DNA of 26,684 nucleotides from JANQLU01 sp964434955 (GCA_964434955.1 CAYSXI010000060.1:1-26684), one strand, 5' to 3'. Shown: positions 1 through 7,287, counted from the stretch's first letter. The notes: generated by a model not told the origin, from the letters alone. Numbers and translations: made by a program.

Positions 1-129
1 GAGTTGAATCGCTATAAACGCTTGCCACCTGGGGTTGGACAAGTTTCCCAGCGTGACAACGTCAAGTCGCAGCAACGTTGGTTGAGTACCTTCGCCAAGG
101 AAATAGAATTGCAATACGAAATTTATTAA
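1..129 (+). CDS. C-terminal fragment of an unidentified protein (cut by window edge)
   Basis: Frame 1 is open from the first base to a TAA at 127-129 and encodes 42 residues that begin ELNRYKRLPPGVGQ and end ELQYEIY. The composition is charged and soluble with no membrane segment. I do not recognise the family from so short a tail. A hairpin with a T-run starts four bases after the stop, as expected at the end of a real transcription unit, and that is the main reason to believe the frame. The start lies outside the window. Confidence 0.55.
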   Translation, partial: ELNRYKRLPPGVGQVSQRDNVKSQQRWLSTFAKEIELQYEIY

Positions 130-132
130 TCG

Positions 133-172
133 CCGTAGCCGGACTTGATTGAGTCCGGTTAGCTGCGGTTTT
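133..172 (+). terminator. Rho-independent terminator after the left-edge gene
   Basis: CCGGACT (139-145) pairs with AGTCCGG (152-158) around a six-base loop. An outer stem CCGTAG (133-138) pairs with CTGCGG (163-168), with one G-U pair and a four-base bulge. TTTT follows at 169-172. The element starts four bases after the stop codon at 129 and points in the direction of that gene. Confidence 0.7.
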
Positions 173-182
173 GATTCCAATT

Positions 183-408
183 GGTTCGCGAACTTTGCTT
201 GAGCTGGTTCGCGAACGTTTGTTAATCTTCTTACGCGAACCTAGATTAAGCTTGTTACGCGAACTTTGAACAGGCTTGCTAGGCCGTCTTTGATTGGCGC
301 CGTCTTTTGATTGGCGCGGGCTCTAAATAGGCTTGATTCACGGCCTATAGTTGAGCTTGATTCACGGGCTTTTTTGATCGAACTTGGCTCATCGGCTTTA
401 GATCAGCT
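183..408 (+). repeat. Degenerate ~24-bp tandem repeat array
   Basis: Reading by eye, units start at 183, 206, 230, 254, 278, 335, 359 and 386, mostly 23-24 bp long, with a longer irregular block at 301-334. The recurring core is GGTTCGCGAACTTTG or GATTCACGGGCTTT followed by an AGCTT or GGCTT end. A nested duplication, CGTCTTTGATTGGCGC at 285-300 and again with one extra T at 301-317, marks recent slippage. No reading frame across it looks coding. It lies between a gene terminator and the first 25-bp repeat cluster. Confidence 0.6.
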
Positions 409-454
409 CGGTTCGCGCGTGCTTTAGTTAAGGCGCAACCACAACGCCATTCCA

Positions 455-665
455 TACAAGCACGAAGCGCAAGCGAGTGGTTCCATCCTCAACCAGAAGC
501 CTTCACAAACCGGGCGTCAAGCAAACCATCGCAACGAATCAGGCCCAAACAACAGCGTCAATCCATACGAGCACGAAGCGCAAGCGAGTGGATACGCGAC
601 TAACTGACCTTTGCAACCTTCGGCTTCATCAAACAGCCCATACAAGCACGAAGCGCCAGCGAGAG
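455..665 (+). repeat. 25-bp planctomycete repeat, cluster 1 (three copies)
   Basis: Copies lie at 455-479, 566-590 and 641-665. Each begins TACAAGCACGAAG (TACGAG in the second) and ends with GCGAGTG (GCGAGAG in the third). The DNA after the first and third copies is itself related: both contain CGTCAA, then AACC, then CGCAACGAA in the same order. The cluster therefore seems to have grown by copying repeat plus spacer. The rest of 666-830 has no convincing gene, only a short TCCCC/GGGGA inverted repeat at 793-812. Confidence 0.8.
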
Positions 666-830
666 GTTCCATCCCAAACCGGACGGCCTTCCCAAACCCG
701 GCGTCAAACTAACCGTCGCAACGAAACACACACAAACAAGCCTGCGTCAACGGAGCTAAGCCACACCGCCAAAGGTCTCCACGATCGCCCGCTCCCCAAT
801 TCCGTTCGGGGATTCTTTCCCGTCTCCCTT

Positions 831-2555
831 CTAATCGTCGTCTGGTCGCCTTACATTTTCGACCAACTCAACAACCTTGGGATCGGGTTTCGGCGTCATG
901 TAACTTACCGTCAACGTAAACGCAAAGTTCAACAAACATCCGACCACGCCGATGCCTTCCGAAGAGATGTACCAATCACCAAACATGGATCGGAAGTCGA
1001 CTCCGAGGAATTTCTCGCAAACGATGTAGCCGGCGGTAAATCCGATTCCGACCAACATTCCCGAAACGATACCGTAATGATTGACACGCTTGTTAAAGAT
1101 GCCCAACAACAGAACCGGGAAGAAACTCGCGGCGGCCAGGCCAAATGCAAATGCGACAACTTCCGCGACAAAACCGGGTGGGTCGATGCCAAAGTACCCG
1201 GCGACTAGGATTGCGGCAACGATCATGATTCGACCGACCATGACCCGTTTTGCTTCAGATGCTTTGGGATCGAAGTAATGAATGTAGATATCGTGAGCCA
1301 TGCTGGAAGAAATTACCAACAACAGGCCGGCAGCGGTGCTTAACGCGGCAGCCAGACCACCGACGGCAACCAAAGCGATGATTGCGTTCGGCAAACCTCC
1401 GACTTCGGGCGAGGCCAAAACGACAATGTCGTTGTTGATGTAAACCTCGTTTTGATTACTAAGGTCCATGTCGTCTGTCGGTTTTTTTCCGGCCATGACG
1501 AACGCGTTGCCGGGTCCCATTTGAATTTTTCCGTCACCATTTTTGTCACAAAATTTCAACAGGCCCGTGGTTTCCCATTTCTTGACCCAGCCGATCGCGC
1601 GAACATCTTCATGGCTTTGCCCGCGGAATTCGTTGATCATGTTGGTCCGCGAGAAAATCGCGACAGCGGGTGCGGTCGTGTACAGGATGGCAATGAACAG
1701 AAGTGCCCAGAACGCGGAATAGCGCGCGGCTCGAACGGTGGGTGTTGTGTAAAAACGGACGATTACGTGCGGGAGCCCCGCCGTTCCGATCATAAGTGCC
1801 AGGGTTATGGCCGTGACATTCAGCATGTTCCAATTCGACATCGAATTAAAACTGTCGGTGTATCGATCGAATCCCATGTCCGTGTAAACGGCATCCAGTT
1901 TCCCTGCCACGTCACTGGTAAAGATTCCGACCTGCGGAACCGGGTTTCCAGCCAATTTGTTCGAAAGCACAACGGCGGGAATCAAAAAGGCCGTGATCAA
2001 GACACCGTACTGAACCACCTGGGTCCAGGTGATCCCCTTCATGCCGCCAATCAAGGCAAAGAAACCCACGATCGCCATCCCGATCACGACTCCCTGCCAG
2101 ATGTCAATTTCCAGGTACCGGCTAAAGACGATTCCGACACCCCGCATCTGGCCGGCAATGTAAGTGAGGCTGACCGCGATCGCGCAAACGGCCGCAACAA
2201 TTCTCGCCGTGTCTGATTGGAAGCGTTCACCGACGAAATCGGGAACAGTGAACTTGCCGAATTTTCGCAAGTAAGGTGCGAGCAATAACGCCAGCAAGAC
2301 GTAACCACCGGTCCAGCCCATCAAGTAAACCGAGCCGTCGGCACCTTTCGCGCTGATAAGCCCAGCCATCCCGATAAACGACGCAGCGCTCATCCAGTCC
2401 GCAGCGGTCGCGGCACCATTGGCGATGGAAGGCACTCCGCGGCCCGCAACATAGAATCCCGAGGACTCTTTCACGCGGCTCCAGATTCCAATCCCCAAGT
2501 AGACTGAAAATGTAATGCCAATAAAGATGTAGGTCCAAAGTTCGGCTGACAACAT
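831..2555 (-). CDS. Sodium/solute symporter, SSS family (VC_2705-type large subunit)
   Basis: A 574-residue membrane protein with the SSS fold (ActP/acetate permease relatives), expected to import a small solute with sodium across the cytoplasmic membrane. N-terminal motifs AGRGVPSIANG and ADWMSAASFIGMAG fit the SSS core, and the later segment GGLAAALSTAAGLLLVISSS is characteristic. About 13 membrane helices are visible. A loop around residues 335-385 carries DKNGDGKIQ, an EF-hand-like calcium loop that I remember as shared by the VC_2705 subfamily. The ATG shares one base (2555) with the stop of the DUF4212 gene upstream, so the two are probably translationally coupled and form a two-part transporter. 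The substrate cannot be read from the sequence. No clear terminator follows the stop at 831. Confidence 0.92.
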   Translation of the reverse strand: MLSAELWTYIFIGITFSVYLGIGIWSRVKESSGFYVAGRGVPSIANGAATAADWMSAASFIGMAGLISAKGADGSVYLMGWTGGYVLLALLLAPYLRKFGKFTVPDFVGERFQSDTARIVAAVCAIAVSLTYIAGQMRGVGIVFSRYLEIDIWQGVVIGMAIVGFFALIGGMKGITWTQVVQYGVLITAFLIPAVVLSNKLAGNPVPQVGIFTSDVAGKLDAVYTDMGFDRYTDSFNSMSNWNMLNVTAITLALMIGTAGLPHVIVRFYTTPTVRAARYSAFWALLFIAILYTTAPAVAIFSRTNMINEFRGQSHEDVRAIGWVKKWETTGLLKFCDKNGDGKIQMGPGNAFVMAGKKPTDDMDLSNQNEVYINNDIVVLASPEVGGLPNAIIALVAVGGLAAALSTAAGLLLVISSSMAHDIYIHYFDPKASEAKRVMVGRIMIVAAILVAGYFGIDPPGFVAEVVAFAFGLAAASFFPVLLLGIFNKRVNHYGIVSGMLVGIGFTAGYIVCEKFLGVDFRSMFGDWYISSEGIGVVGCLLNFAFTLTVSYMTPKPDPKVVELVENVRRPDDD

Positions 2556-2842
2556 TATTTGCCCTCCCGACTTTGGTTCTGCTGATTTTTCAGCTTCTTG
2601 TCGATTCGGTCCATGATGATGGCATAACTGAAAATCAGAATGACAAATACATAGATCGAACCCTGGTTCGCAAACCAGAAACCGAGGGGCAGATTGAATA
2701 GTTTGAACTGGTTTAGCTGTTCAACAAAGAAGATCGAGCATCCGTAAGCAACAACAAACCAGATGCTTAGCAATATTGAAATGACAATCAAGTTCGCGCG
2801 CCAATACTTGGCGGCGGAACTTGAATTCCCTTCCGAGTTCAT
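2555..2842 (-). CDS. DUF4212 small subunit of the sodium/solute symporter
   Basis: A 95-residue protein with two membrane helices (about 17-38 and 55-77), the motif KYWRANL before helix 1, and a basic C-terminal tail. This is the layout of DUF4212, the small protein encoded next to VC_2705-type symporters. The ATG is preceded by AAGGA at good spacing. Its TAA overlaps the ATG of the large subunit by one base, and the MFS gene ends 18 bp upstream, so all three are probably one operon. It most likely stabilises or regulates the large subunit. That role is inferred from the conserved pairing. Confidence 0.9.
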   Translation of the reverse strand: MNSEGNSSSAAKYWRANLIVISILLSIWFVVAYGCSIFFVEQLNQFKLFNLPLGFWFANQGSIYVFVILIFSYAIIMDRIDKKLKNQQNQSREGK

Positions 2843-2860
2843 AATGGTTCCTTGGCAGTG

Positions 2861-4276
2861 CTAACTTGGTTTTTTGTCCGGATTCTCATTCTCATCCGAA
2901 GAGTTGTCCCGGAATATCAAGATGAAAATGACCAGGACTGCGAAGGAAGCGATGGCGGGAATCATCCAAATGCTCTTCCAATTCATCGTTTGGAGGGCGA
3001 GCATTTGTTTTTCGTCCTTTTGTTTGGTCAATTCTTCGACCGATTCTTTTCGGTCCTTTTCATCGACTTTCTTAAGCTCTTCAATTTTCTTGTTGAGTTC
3101 CTGAACTTCCTCGCTGTAGGCAACCGATTCTTTTGGCGTGTAGGCCTTTTCAATCTGGCCACCTACTTGAGCACCAATCAGCATCCCAAGTCCAATCGTG
3201 AAGAATACAAGCAAGCCTTGTGCCTGGCCGCGAATTTCTTTGGGGGCTATTTTGTCGGTGTAAATTTGGCCGGTCACAAAAAAGAAGTCGTAACAGATTC
3301 CGTGTAGCAAAATACCGCCGAGCATCATCCAGGCGATTCCATTACCGGCATCGTCGATGGGCGAGCCGAATGCAAACATCAAATATCGAATGACCCATGC
3401 CACCATGCCGACCGCAAGCATCCATTTGACACCCAGTCGAATGAAAAACAGGGGCATTACCAGCATGAATACGATTTCGGACATCTGTCCAAACGTCATC
3501 TTGAATGTCGGTTCTTCAATCCCGGCCTGGGTAACCGCACGTTCTGCCAGCTGGTAGTAAAAAGCCAGTGGGATGCAGATGGCGAAGGAACACAGAATGA
3601 ATACAAGAAAGGAAGGTTTGGCCAAAAGCTTGATCGCGCCAAGGCCCGCAATTTCAGCAAAGCTGACGTCCTTGCCGCGGGCGGGAGGTGGCGTATGCGG
3701 AAGCGTGAAACAATAAATTCCCAGCAGAATCGCGGCTCCGCCACCAAGATAAAACATGTTGATGTTTGTGTCCCATTTCAAGAATGAAACACAAATACCG
3801 GCGACGATCCAGCCGATCGTTCCAAACACGCGAACCAGCGGAAACTGTTTCTCCGAGTTGGTGAGGTTGTGCATCGAAATGGAATTGACCAACGAAAGCG
3901 TGGAGTAATAGCAAAGCATGTGGCCAAAGAACATCAGGTTGATCACTACCGGCGAATTTTCCGACGTCATGAAAGTCGTCGCAGCCAGGATCGTTCCGCC
4001 TCCGAGGATATGCAAGAAAGCAAGAACGCGCTCGGTCGAGAAGAACCGGTCAGCGATCATTCCGACGAAAAACGGTGAGATCATCCCAGCAATCGGACCC
4101 ACGGAATAAGTCCAGCCGAAATCGGTGCCAGTAAACCCAATCTGCCCGAGGAATTTCGGAGCGGAAACGTACCAGGATCCCCAAATAAAGAATTGGAGAA
4201 ACATCATGATTCCAAGTCGAACCACAGTTACCGGTTGCCAGAATTGGTCTTCGCCTTCGTTCTTATTCATTTCCAT
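2861..4276 (-). CDS. MFS transporter, nucleoside:H+ symporter (NHS/NupG-like) family
   Basis: About 471 residues with 12 predicted membrane helices. The N-terminus LGIMMFLQFFIWGSWYV is typical of NHS-type MFS proteins such as NupG, which bring nucleosides in with protons. The middle shows DRFFSTERVL and FPLVRVFGTIGWI, also MFS-like. An unusual feature is a charged, heptad-like stretch around residues 385-425 (QELNKKIEELKK and following) just before the last helix, which may form a coiled coil in a loop. An upstream TTG at 4297 is possible, but ATG at 4276 or 4270 fits better, since GGGAAAAG precedes them. It is the first gene of a three-gene operon with the DUF4212/SSS pair. The substrate is inferred from the family only. 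Confidence 0.88.
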   Translation of the reverse strand: MEMNKNEGEDQFWQPVTVVRLGIMMFLQFFIWGSWYVSAPKFLGQIGFTGTDFGWTYSVGPIAGMISPFFVGMIADRFFSTERVLAFLHILGGGTILAATTFMTSENSPVVINLMFFGHMLCYYSTLSLVNSISMHNLTNSEKQFPLVRVFGTIGWIVAGICVSFLKWDTNINMFYLGGGAAILLGIYCFTLPHTPPPARGKDVSFAEIAGLGAIKLLAKPSFLVFILCSFAICIPLAFYYQLAERAVTQAGIEEPTFKMTFGQMSEIVFMLVMPLFFIRLGVKWMLAVGMVAWVIRYLMFAFGSPIDDAGNGIAWMMLGGILLHGICYDFFFVTGQIYTDKIAPKEIRGQAQGLLVFFTIGLGMLIGAQVGGQIEKAYTPKESVAYSEEVQELNKKIEELKKVDEKDRKESVEELTKQKDEKQMLALQTMNWKSIWMIPAIASFAVLVIFILIFRDNSSDENENPDKKPS

Positions 4277-4297
4277 CTTTTCCCGACCCAGGGCCAA

Positions 4298-4687
4298 TCA
4301 ATTTACGCTGGGCTATTCTAATTCCAAATTCCGGGGATATGAATCATGGAATTGGGAAGAATGACGCTGAGAACGGAAATCAAAAAATTTACGGGCTCGT
4401 TTTTGGGATGGAATGGGCGTCAAAGCTTGCGCGTTGTGAATAGTTTTTGTAAATGTCAGCCTTGAATCCAAGTTTGGCGATGGAATTCTGGCAGTTGAAA
4501 AACGACGTCGCGGCTCTCAGATCGGGGGAATGCCAATCAATCTCGAGATGTTGGAGAGCTTGATTCGAGGCAACCGTGTTGTTGCCGTGATCAATTTGAG
4601 GGGCGAAGGGCGTTTAGCGTCGCGGCCGGGTGTTGAGAGGGTTCCGGTGTTCCGGTTTCATCTCAGGATTCATTTGGGCGGAAGAAC
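4298..4687. other. Intergenic DNA upstream of the transporter operon
   Basis: No convincing gene is seen here. Short frames exist but have no family resemblance and run into the repeat cluster. The minus-strand promoter of the transporter operon should lie here. I saw a TAGAAT-like -10 candidate near 4315 but no good -35, so I do not call it. Confidence 0.4.
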
Positions 4688-4973
4688 CACTCGCTTGCGC
4701 TTCGTGCTTGTATGGGTGGGTGGGCGAATTCAATAGTTGGCGCTTGGTGCATGCGGCGGTTGGTTCACGAATTCGATGGCGGGCGCAATGTGTGCTTGTA
4801 TGGGTTAGCCGGAGAATTCACTCGCTTGCGCTTCGTGCTTGTATCGGTGGGTGGGCGAATTCAATAGTTGGCGCTCGGTACATGTTGCGGTTGGTTCTCG
4901 AATTCGATGGCGGGCGCAACGCGTGCTTGTATGAGTTGGCCGGTAATTCACTCGCTGGCACTTCGTGCTTGTA
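4688..4973 (-). repeat. 25-bp planctomycete repeat, cluster 2 (inverted orientation, 131-bp higher-order repeat)
   Basis: Full copies in minus orientation lie at 4688-4712, 4819-4843 and 4949-4973 (the last with three changes), so the period is 131 and 130 bp. The whole period is duplicated, not just the 25-mer: both copies contain GAATTCAATAGTTGGCGC and GAATTCGATGGCGGGCGC in the same order. Within each period a half copy (CATACAAGCAC on the minus strand) and a more diverged copy are also present. Monomers are thus about 40-48 bp in a three-monomer higher-order unit. Frames through here translate the repeat in several phases and are not genes. Confidence 0.8.
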
Positions 4974-5017
4974 TGGGTTGGTTCGACAATGCAATCGCTT
5001 GCGTTTGGTGGGTTGTA

Positions 5018-5095
5018 TTGGTGCGCAAAAGAATTCGTGTTTTTGGTGCGCATTAAAGTCGTATTGGTGCGCGATAGAAAGTTGGATTGGTGCGC
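5018..5095 (-). repeat. Degenerate ~23-bp tandem repeat with TTGGTGCGC core
   Basis: TTGGTGCGC (plus strand) occurs at 5018-5026, 5043-5051, 5064-5072 and 5087-5095, spaced 25, 21 and 23 bp, usually followed by an A-rich stretch such as AAAAGAA. It sits between the terminator of the selenoprotein-like gene and repeat cluster 2, the same relative place as the ~24-bp array beside cluster 1. Confidence 0.6.
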
Positions 5096-5127
5096 AAAAG
5101 AAAACGGCGTTGCAATCGCAATCGCCG
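5096..5127 (-). terminator. Rho-independent terminator of the thioredoxin-like selenoprotein gene
   Basis: On the minus strand CGGCG pairs with CGCCG and TTGC with GCAA around the four-base loop GATT, with one bulged A. TTTTCTTTT follows. It begins 40 bases after the stop at 5167. Its presence argues that the gene with the in-frame TGA is a maintained transcription unit. Confidence 0.8.
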
Positions 5128-5166
5128 CTTAAATAAATATTTTGGATTGGCCGTTTGGAGCTTGGT

Positions 5167-5535
5167 TTAACGACAAAGCCGTTTGATCGCCGATTCGGAG
5201 ATTGCTCCGACCTTGCGCCGCTTCTCACTGCCCCGTTCAACGTAGACAAAAGTCGGCACGTACCGAATATTGTACTTGTCGGCCATGGAGCCTTGGGTTT
5301 GAACGTTTACTTTCCTGACACGTATTCCGCTTCGCTTAACTCTGGCGACCGCCGAGTCCAATGTGTTATTGCAAGCCGGTCAGGAAGGCGAATAGAAGTA
5401 GATCAACTGGCCCTTTGGTTTTGCGCCGGTTTCCGATTCGGCATTGAATTTGCCACTCAATGCGCCCTGGCAAACGATAAACCCAATGGGCAGGACGAAA
5501 GCTGCGATTGCCGCGATCACGACACCTTTGTTCAT
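5167..5535 (-). CDS. Membrane-anchored thioredoxin-like protein with in-frame TGA at the first CxxC cysteine (probable selenoprotein)
   Basis: Read through one TGA (5380-5382) the frame gives 122 residues. Residues 3-24 are a membrane anchor or uncleaved signal. The strand QLIYFYSPS leads to position 52 (TGA), then P53-A54-C55. YNIRYVPTFVYV carries the thioredoxin cis-proline, and the protein ends AIKRLCR. The TGA thus replaces the N-terminal cysteine of a C-P-A-C redox site. Both halves are in the same phase and nothing else is broken. ATG 5535 has GGAG seven bases upstream; an ATG further upstream in the same frame lacks this. A SECIS-like hairpin starts 22 bases after the TGA and a terminator follows the stop. 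The product would be a periplasm-facing thiol/selenol oxidoreductase. The alternative is a recent TGC-to-TGA nonsense mutation. No selA/B/C/D is in this window to decide. Confidence 0.75.
5339..5357 (-). promoter_or_regulatory. SECIS-like hairpin downstream of the in-frame TGA
   Basis: On the minus-strand mRNA, ACUC pairs with GAGU and GGC with GCC, enclosing the four-base loop GGUC, with one bulged A on the 3' side. A flanking G-U pair can extend the lower stem. The loop starts 29 bases after the UGA. The E. coli fdhF SECIS, as I remember it, also presents GGUC in the SelB-contacting loop above a three-base-pair stem, with a bulge just below. There the bulge is a U on the 5' side and the loop is about 18 bases from the UGA. 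I believe the spacing here is within the range accepted for bacterial elements. Confidence 0.55.
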
Positions 5536-5611
5536 GACGTCACTCCGGATTCGAAACGAGTTCGTCAAAACATAGGACATCACCAAGCCGGCAGGCAGTT
5601 TTTTCCCGATT

Positions 5612-5638
5612 GCCCAAATAATTTCCGGCGATTTGGGC
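5612..5638. repeat. Inverted repeat upstream of the selenoprotein-like gene
   Basis: GCCCAAAT (5612-5619) and ATTTGGGC (5631-5638) form a perfect 8-bp stem around an 11-base loop, extendable by two G-U pairs. It has no T-run on the downstream side of either strand, so it is not a standard terminator. It lies between the microprotein gene and the selenoprotein-like gene and could be an operator or an mRNA leader structure. Confidence 0.4.
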
Positions 5639-5739
5639 GGAATCGATGAAACGCGTCAAAGCATGTTGAAAAAAAACAACAGGATCCGGCCCAATATCAA
5701 TTCCGTGCGGCTGAAATCGCCGGCTCTGAAAGGCCTCGC

Positions 5740-5838
5740 CTATTTCTTTTTGAAAAGGTTTAAGGCAAACCCTAGGATCACGAGAGCAAGTGCAAGGACG
5801 AAGATCAGGCCAACGCCGAGGATAATCAGTGCGCTCAT
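5740..5838 (-). CDS. 32-residue single-helix membrane microprotein
   Basis: ATG 5838 begins MSALIILGVGLIF and the frame runs to ...LNLFKKK and TAG. It is almost entirely one hydrophobic helix with a lysine-rich cytoplasmic end. GGAG lies five bases upstream of the ATG, a well-placed ribosome binding site. It is too short for default gene callers. It points the same way as the selenoprotein-like gene 204 bases downstream and may share its transcript. Single-helix proteins of this kind often modulate larger membrane complexes, but no partner can be named. Confidence 0.6.
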   Translation of the reverse strand: MSALIILGVGLIFVLALALVILGFALNLFKKK

Positions 5839-6036
5839 AGTGGCTCCGGAAAAAGTGGCAATATTTTAGGGTAGTCGGAAACTTAAACGGAATCGGAGGT
5901 ATTCGACACGCGTCTCTTATCTAGCCGACCGCGACGCCATGTTCCGATGATTTCATTGCAAAAATGAATTCACTAGCGGGTGTTGCACCAGGATCGTTGC
6001 AACTGGATCGTCCGTGGACCTAAATGGGAGTATTCC

Positions 6037-6789
6037 ATGAGTTCAAGTTCCGGTAACGATGATAAGTGGAATCGATTGAACCGCAAGTCAGTCGAGATGG
6101 CCTCGAAACGCAATTCCACTGGAAGTGACGATCCGCCACGGCTTAAGCTTCTGTTTCGATTCATATACGAGCTTTGCTACCCGGCGATCCTGGGTTCCAT
6201 GCTCTATCAAGTTATTTTTGACGCATCTTCGAGCGCTCAATCGGAATACCACCATTTTCATTTTCAGCAAATCCTGGTGGTTGTTGTTTTCATTTTGGAT
6301 TGGTGTTACACGCGCAACATCAAGGAAATCAAAGGGGAAACGTTTACGCTGGTTGAAAAAATGGTCATCGGTTGGGTGGATCTTGCGAGCGCGATCCTGT
6401 TTCTTGTCGCTTTTGCTTTCTTGGGCAACGAAAAACCATCGATGGGTGCGGCCACCATCGGGAGCATCGCGGTTGTCTACTGGGTCTTACACCTTTGGAT
6501 GTACCGTTTTCAGCTCGAACTGGTTGTCTTGACAGTTATCTTGGGCCTTTGCCTAACCGGTCTTTTTTACGGGTTCCGTTCGATGGCGGCGACAGTTTTC
6601 CTGGTGGTCGTCGTTTTTCTCTATTCGATCGTGGCAATTCATCGAATCTGGGACGTGTTTGGCGAGGATGACGGTATCGAAAAGGAAATCGTTTGGGTGT
6701 TGGGCCGGGCAATTGGGATCGCGCTTGTGTCTTCGTTCGTTTTTGTTGCTATCCTGATGGTATTGAGCCCCAACGTCGTTGAGGCCTAA
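6037..6789 (+). CDS. Polytopic membrane protein of unknown function
   Basis: 250 residues from ATG 6037, which has GGGAG seven bases upstream; an earlier in-frame GTG at 5980 lacks such a site. The first 35 residues are polar and cytoplasmic (MSSSSGNDDKWNRLNR). About seven membrane helices follow between residues 40 and 245, with short loops and the acidic FGEDDGIEKE before the last. I do not recognise a family and see no catalytic motif. The next gene starts 29 bp downstream in the same direction and is also a membrane protein, so the two are probably co-transcribed. Confidence 0.8.
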   Translation: MSSSSGNDDKWNRLNRKSVEMASKRNSTGSDDPPRLKLLFRFIYELCYPAILGSMLYQVIFDASSSAQSEYHHFHFQQILVVVVFILDWCYTRNIKEIKGETFTLVEKMVIGWVDLASAILFLVAFAFLGNEKPSMGAATIGSIAVVYWVLHLWMYRFQLELVVLTVILGLCLTGLFYGFRSMAATVFLVVVVFLYSIVAIHRIWDVFGEDDGIEKEIVWVLGRAIGIALVSSFVFVAILMVLSPNVVEA

Positions 6790-6818
6790 GTCGAACAGAC
6801 AAGCCGTGCGGGATCGAA

Positions 6819-7232
6819 ATGCTGGACACCCAATACGCCCTTTATGCAGGTGCGATTTTGATCTTGGTCAACCTAGGACTAAACCGCTTCCTGGGCGAAA
6901 AAAACATTCGCCAGCTTTCGGTCGAGCAGAAGGGCAAGTTGACCGAAGAGTTCTCGAGCCAGCGATCGCTCGGAACTTATTTGCCGATTGTTCTCGTGAT
7001 CGCGATGATGTTGTTCAATACCTACGTGCCCGGTTATGAGATGTTTGTCTTTCCGATCGTGATTTTGCTGGTCCTGATCGCGACATTTTATATTCAGATG
7101 AGAGTGTTGAAGCGTTTGGGTCGAATGGACTTGCCACAAGGGTTTGTCCAGAAATTTCGCTCGCAAAGTTACTTGATTCAAGGGATCAATGTGGTTGCCC
7201 TGATTCTCCTTGGAATCGGGGTCGCATTTTGA
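6819..7232 (+). CDS. Membrane protein of unknown function
   Basis: 137 residues from ATG 6819. Four hydrophobic segments are visible, near residues 5-24, 53-68, 72-92 and 119-137, with a charged cytoplasmic stretch (FLGEKNIRQLSVEQKGKLTEEF) between the first two. The ribosome binding site is weak (GGGA). It follows the preceding membrane protein by 29 bp on the same strand and is probably its partner. No family is recognised. Confidence 0.75.
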   Translation: MLDTQYALYAGAILILVNLGLNRFLGEKNIRQLSVEQKGKLTEEFSSQRSLGTYLPIVLVIAMMLFNTYVPGYEMFVFPIVILLVLIATFYIQMRVLKRLGRMDLPQGFVQKFRSQSYLIQGINVVALILLGIGVAF

Positions 7233-7287
7233 CTCAAATGGGTTGGCTCTTGCGTCAGGGTTTTGCATTTGATTTTTGCGATTCATT

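Noticed and set aside
455..665. CRISPR-like array (25-bp repeats with spacers); the same applies to clusters at 4688-4973 and 12465-12789
   Set aside because: Spacing is uneven or the spacers themselves are duplicated within each cluster, repeats are degenerate, and no cas genes are nearby. These are dispersed planctomycete repeats.
793..812. TCCCC/GGGGA inverted repeat as terminator of the transporter operon
   Set aside because: The stem is only five pairs and no T-run follows on the minus strand.
477..1208. 243-residue plus-strand frame
   Set aside because: It translates the 25-bp repeats (TSTKRKRV phrases) and then runs antisense through the sodium/solute symporter gene.
1452..2216. 254-residue plus-strand frame
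   Set aside because: It is antisense to the sodium/solute symporter and has no recognisable domain.
4630..5249. Overlapping long frames on both strands (168 and 143 residues)
   Set aside because: They are translations of repeat cluster 2 in different phases; the minus-strand frame also covers the end of the thioredoxin-like gene out of phase.
5167..5361. Second half of the thioredoxin-like gene as a separate gene starting at TTG 5361
   Set aside because: The TTG has no ribosome binding site and lies inside the thioredoxin fold after the active site. The frame is continuous with the upstream half through the TGA.
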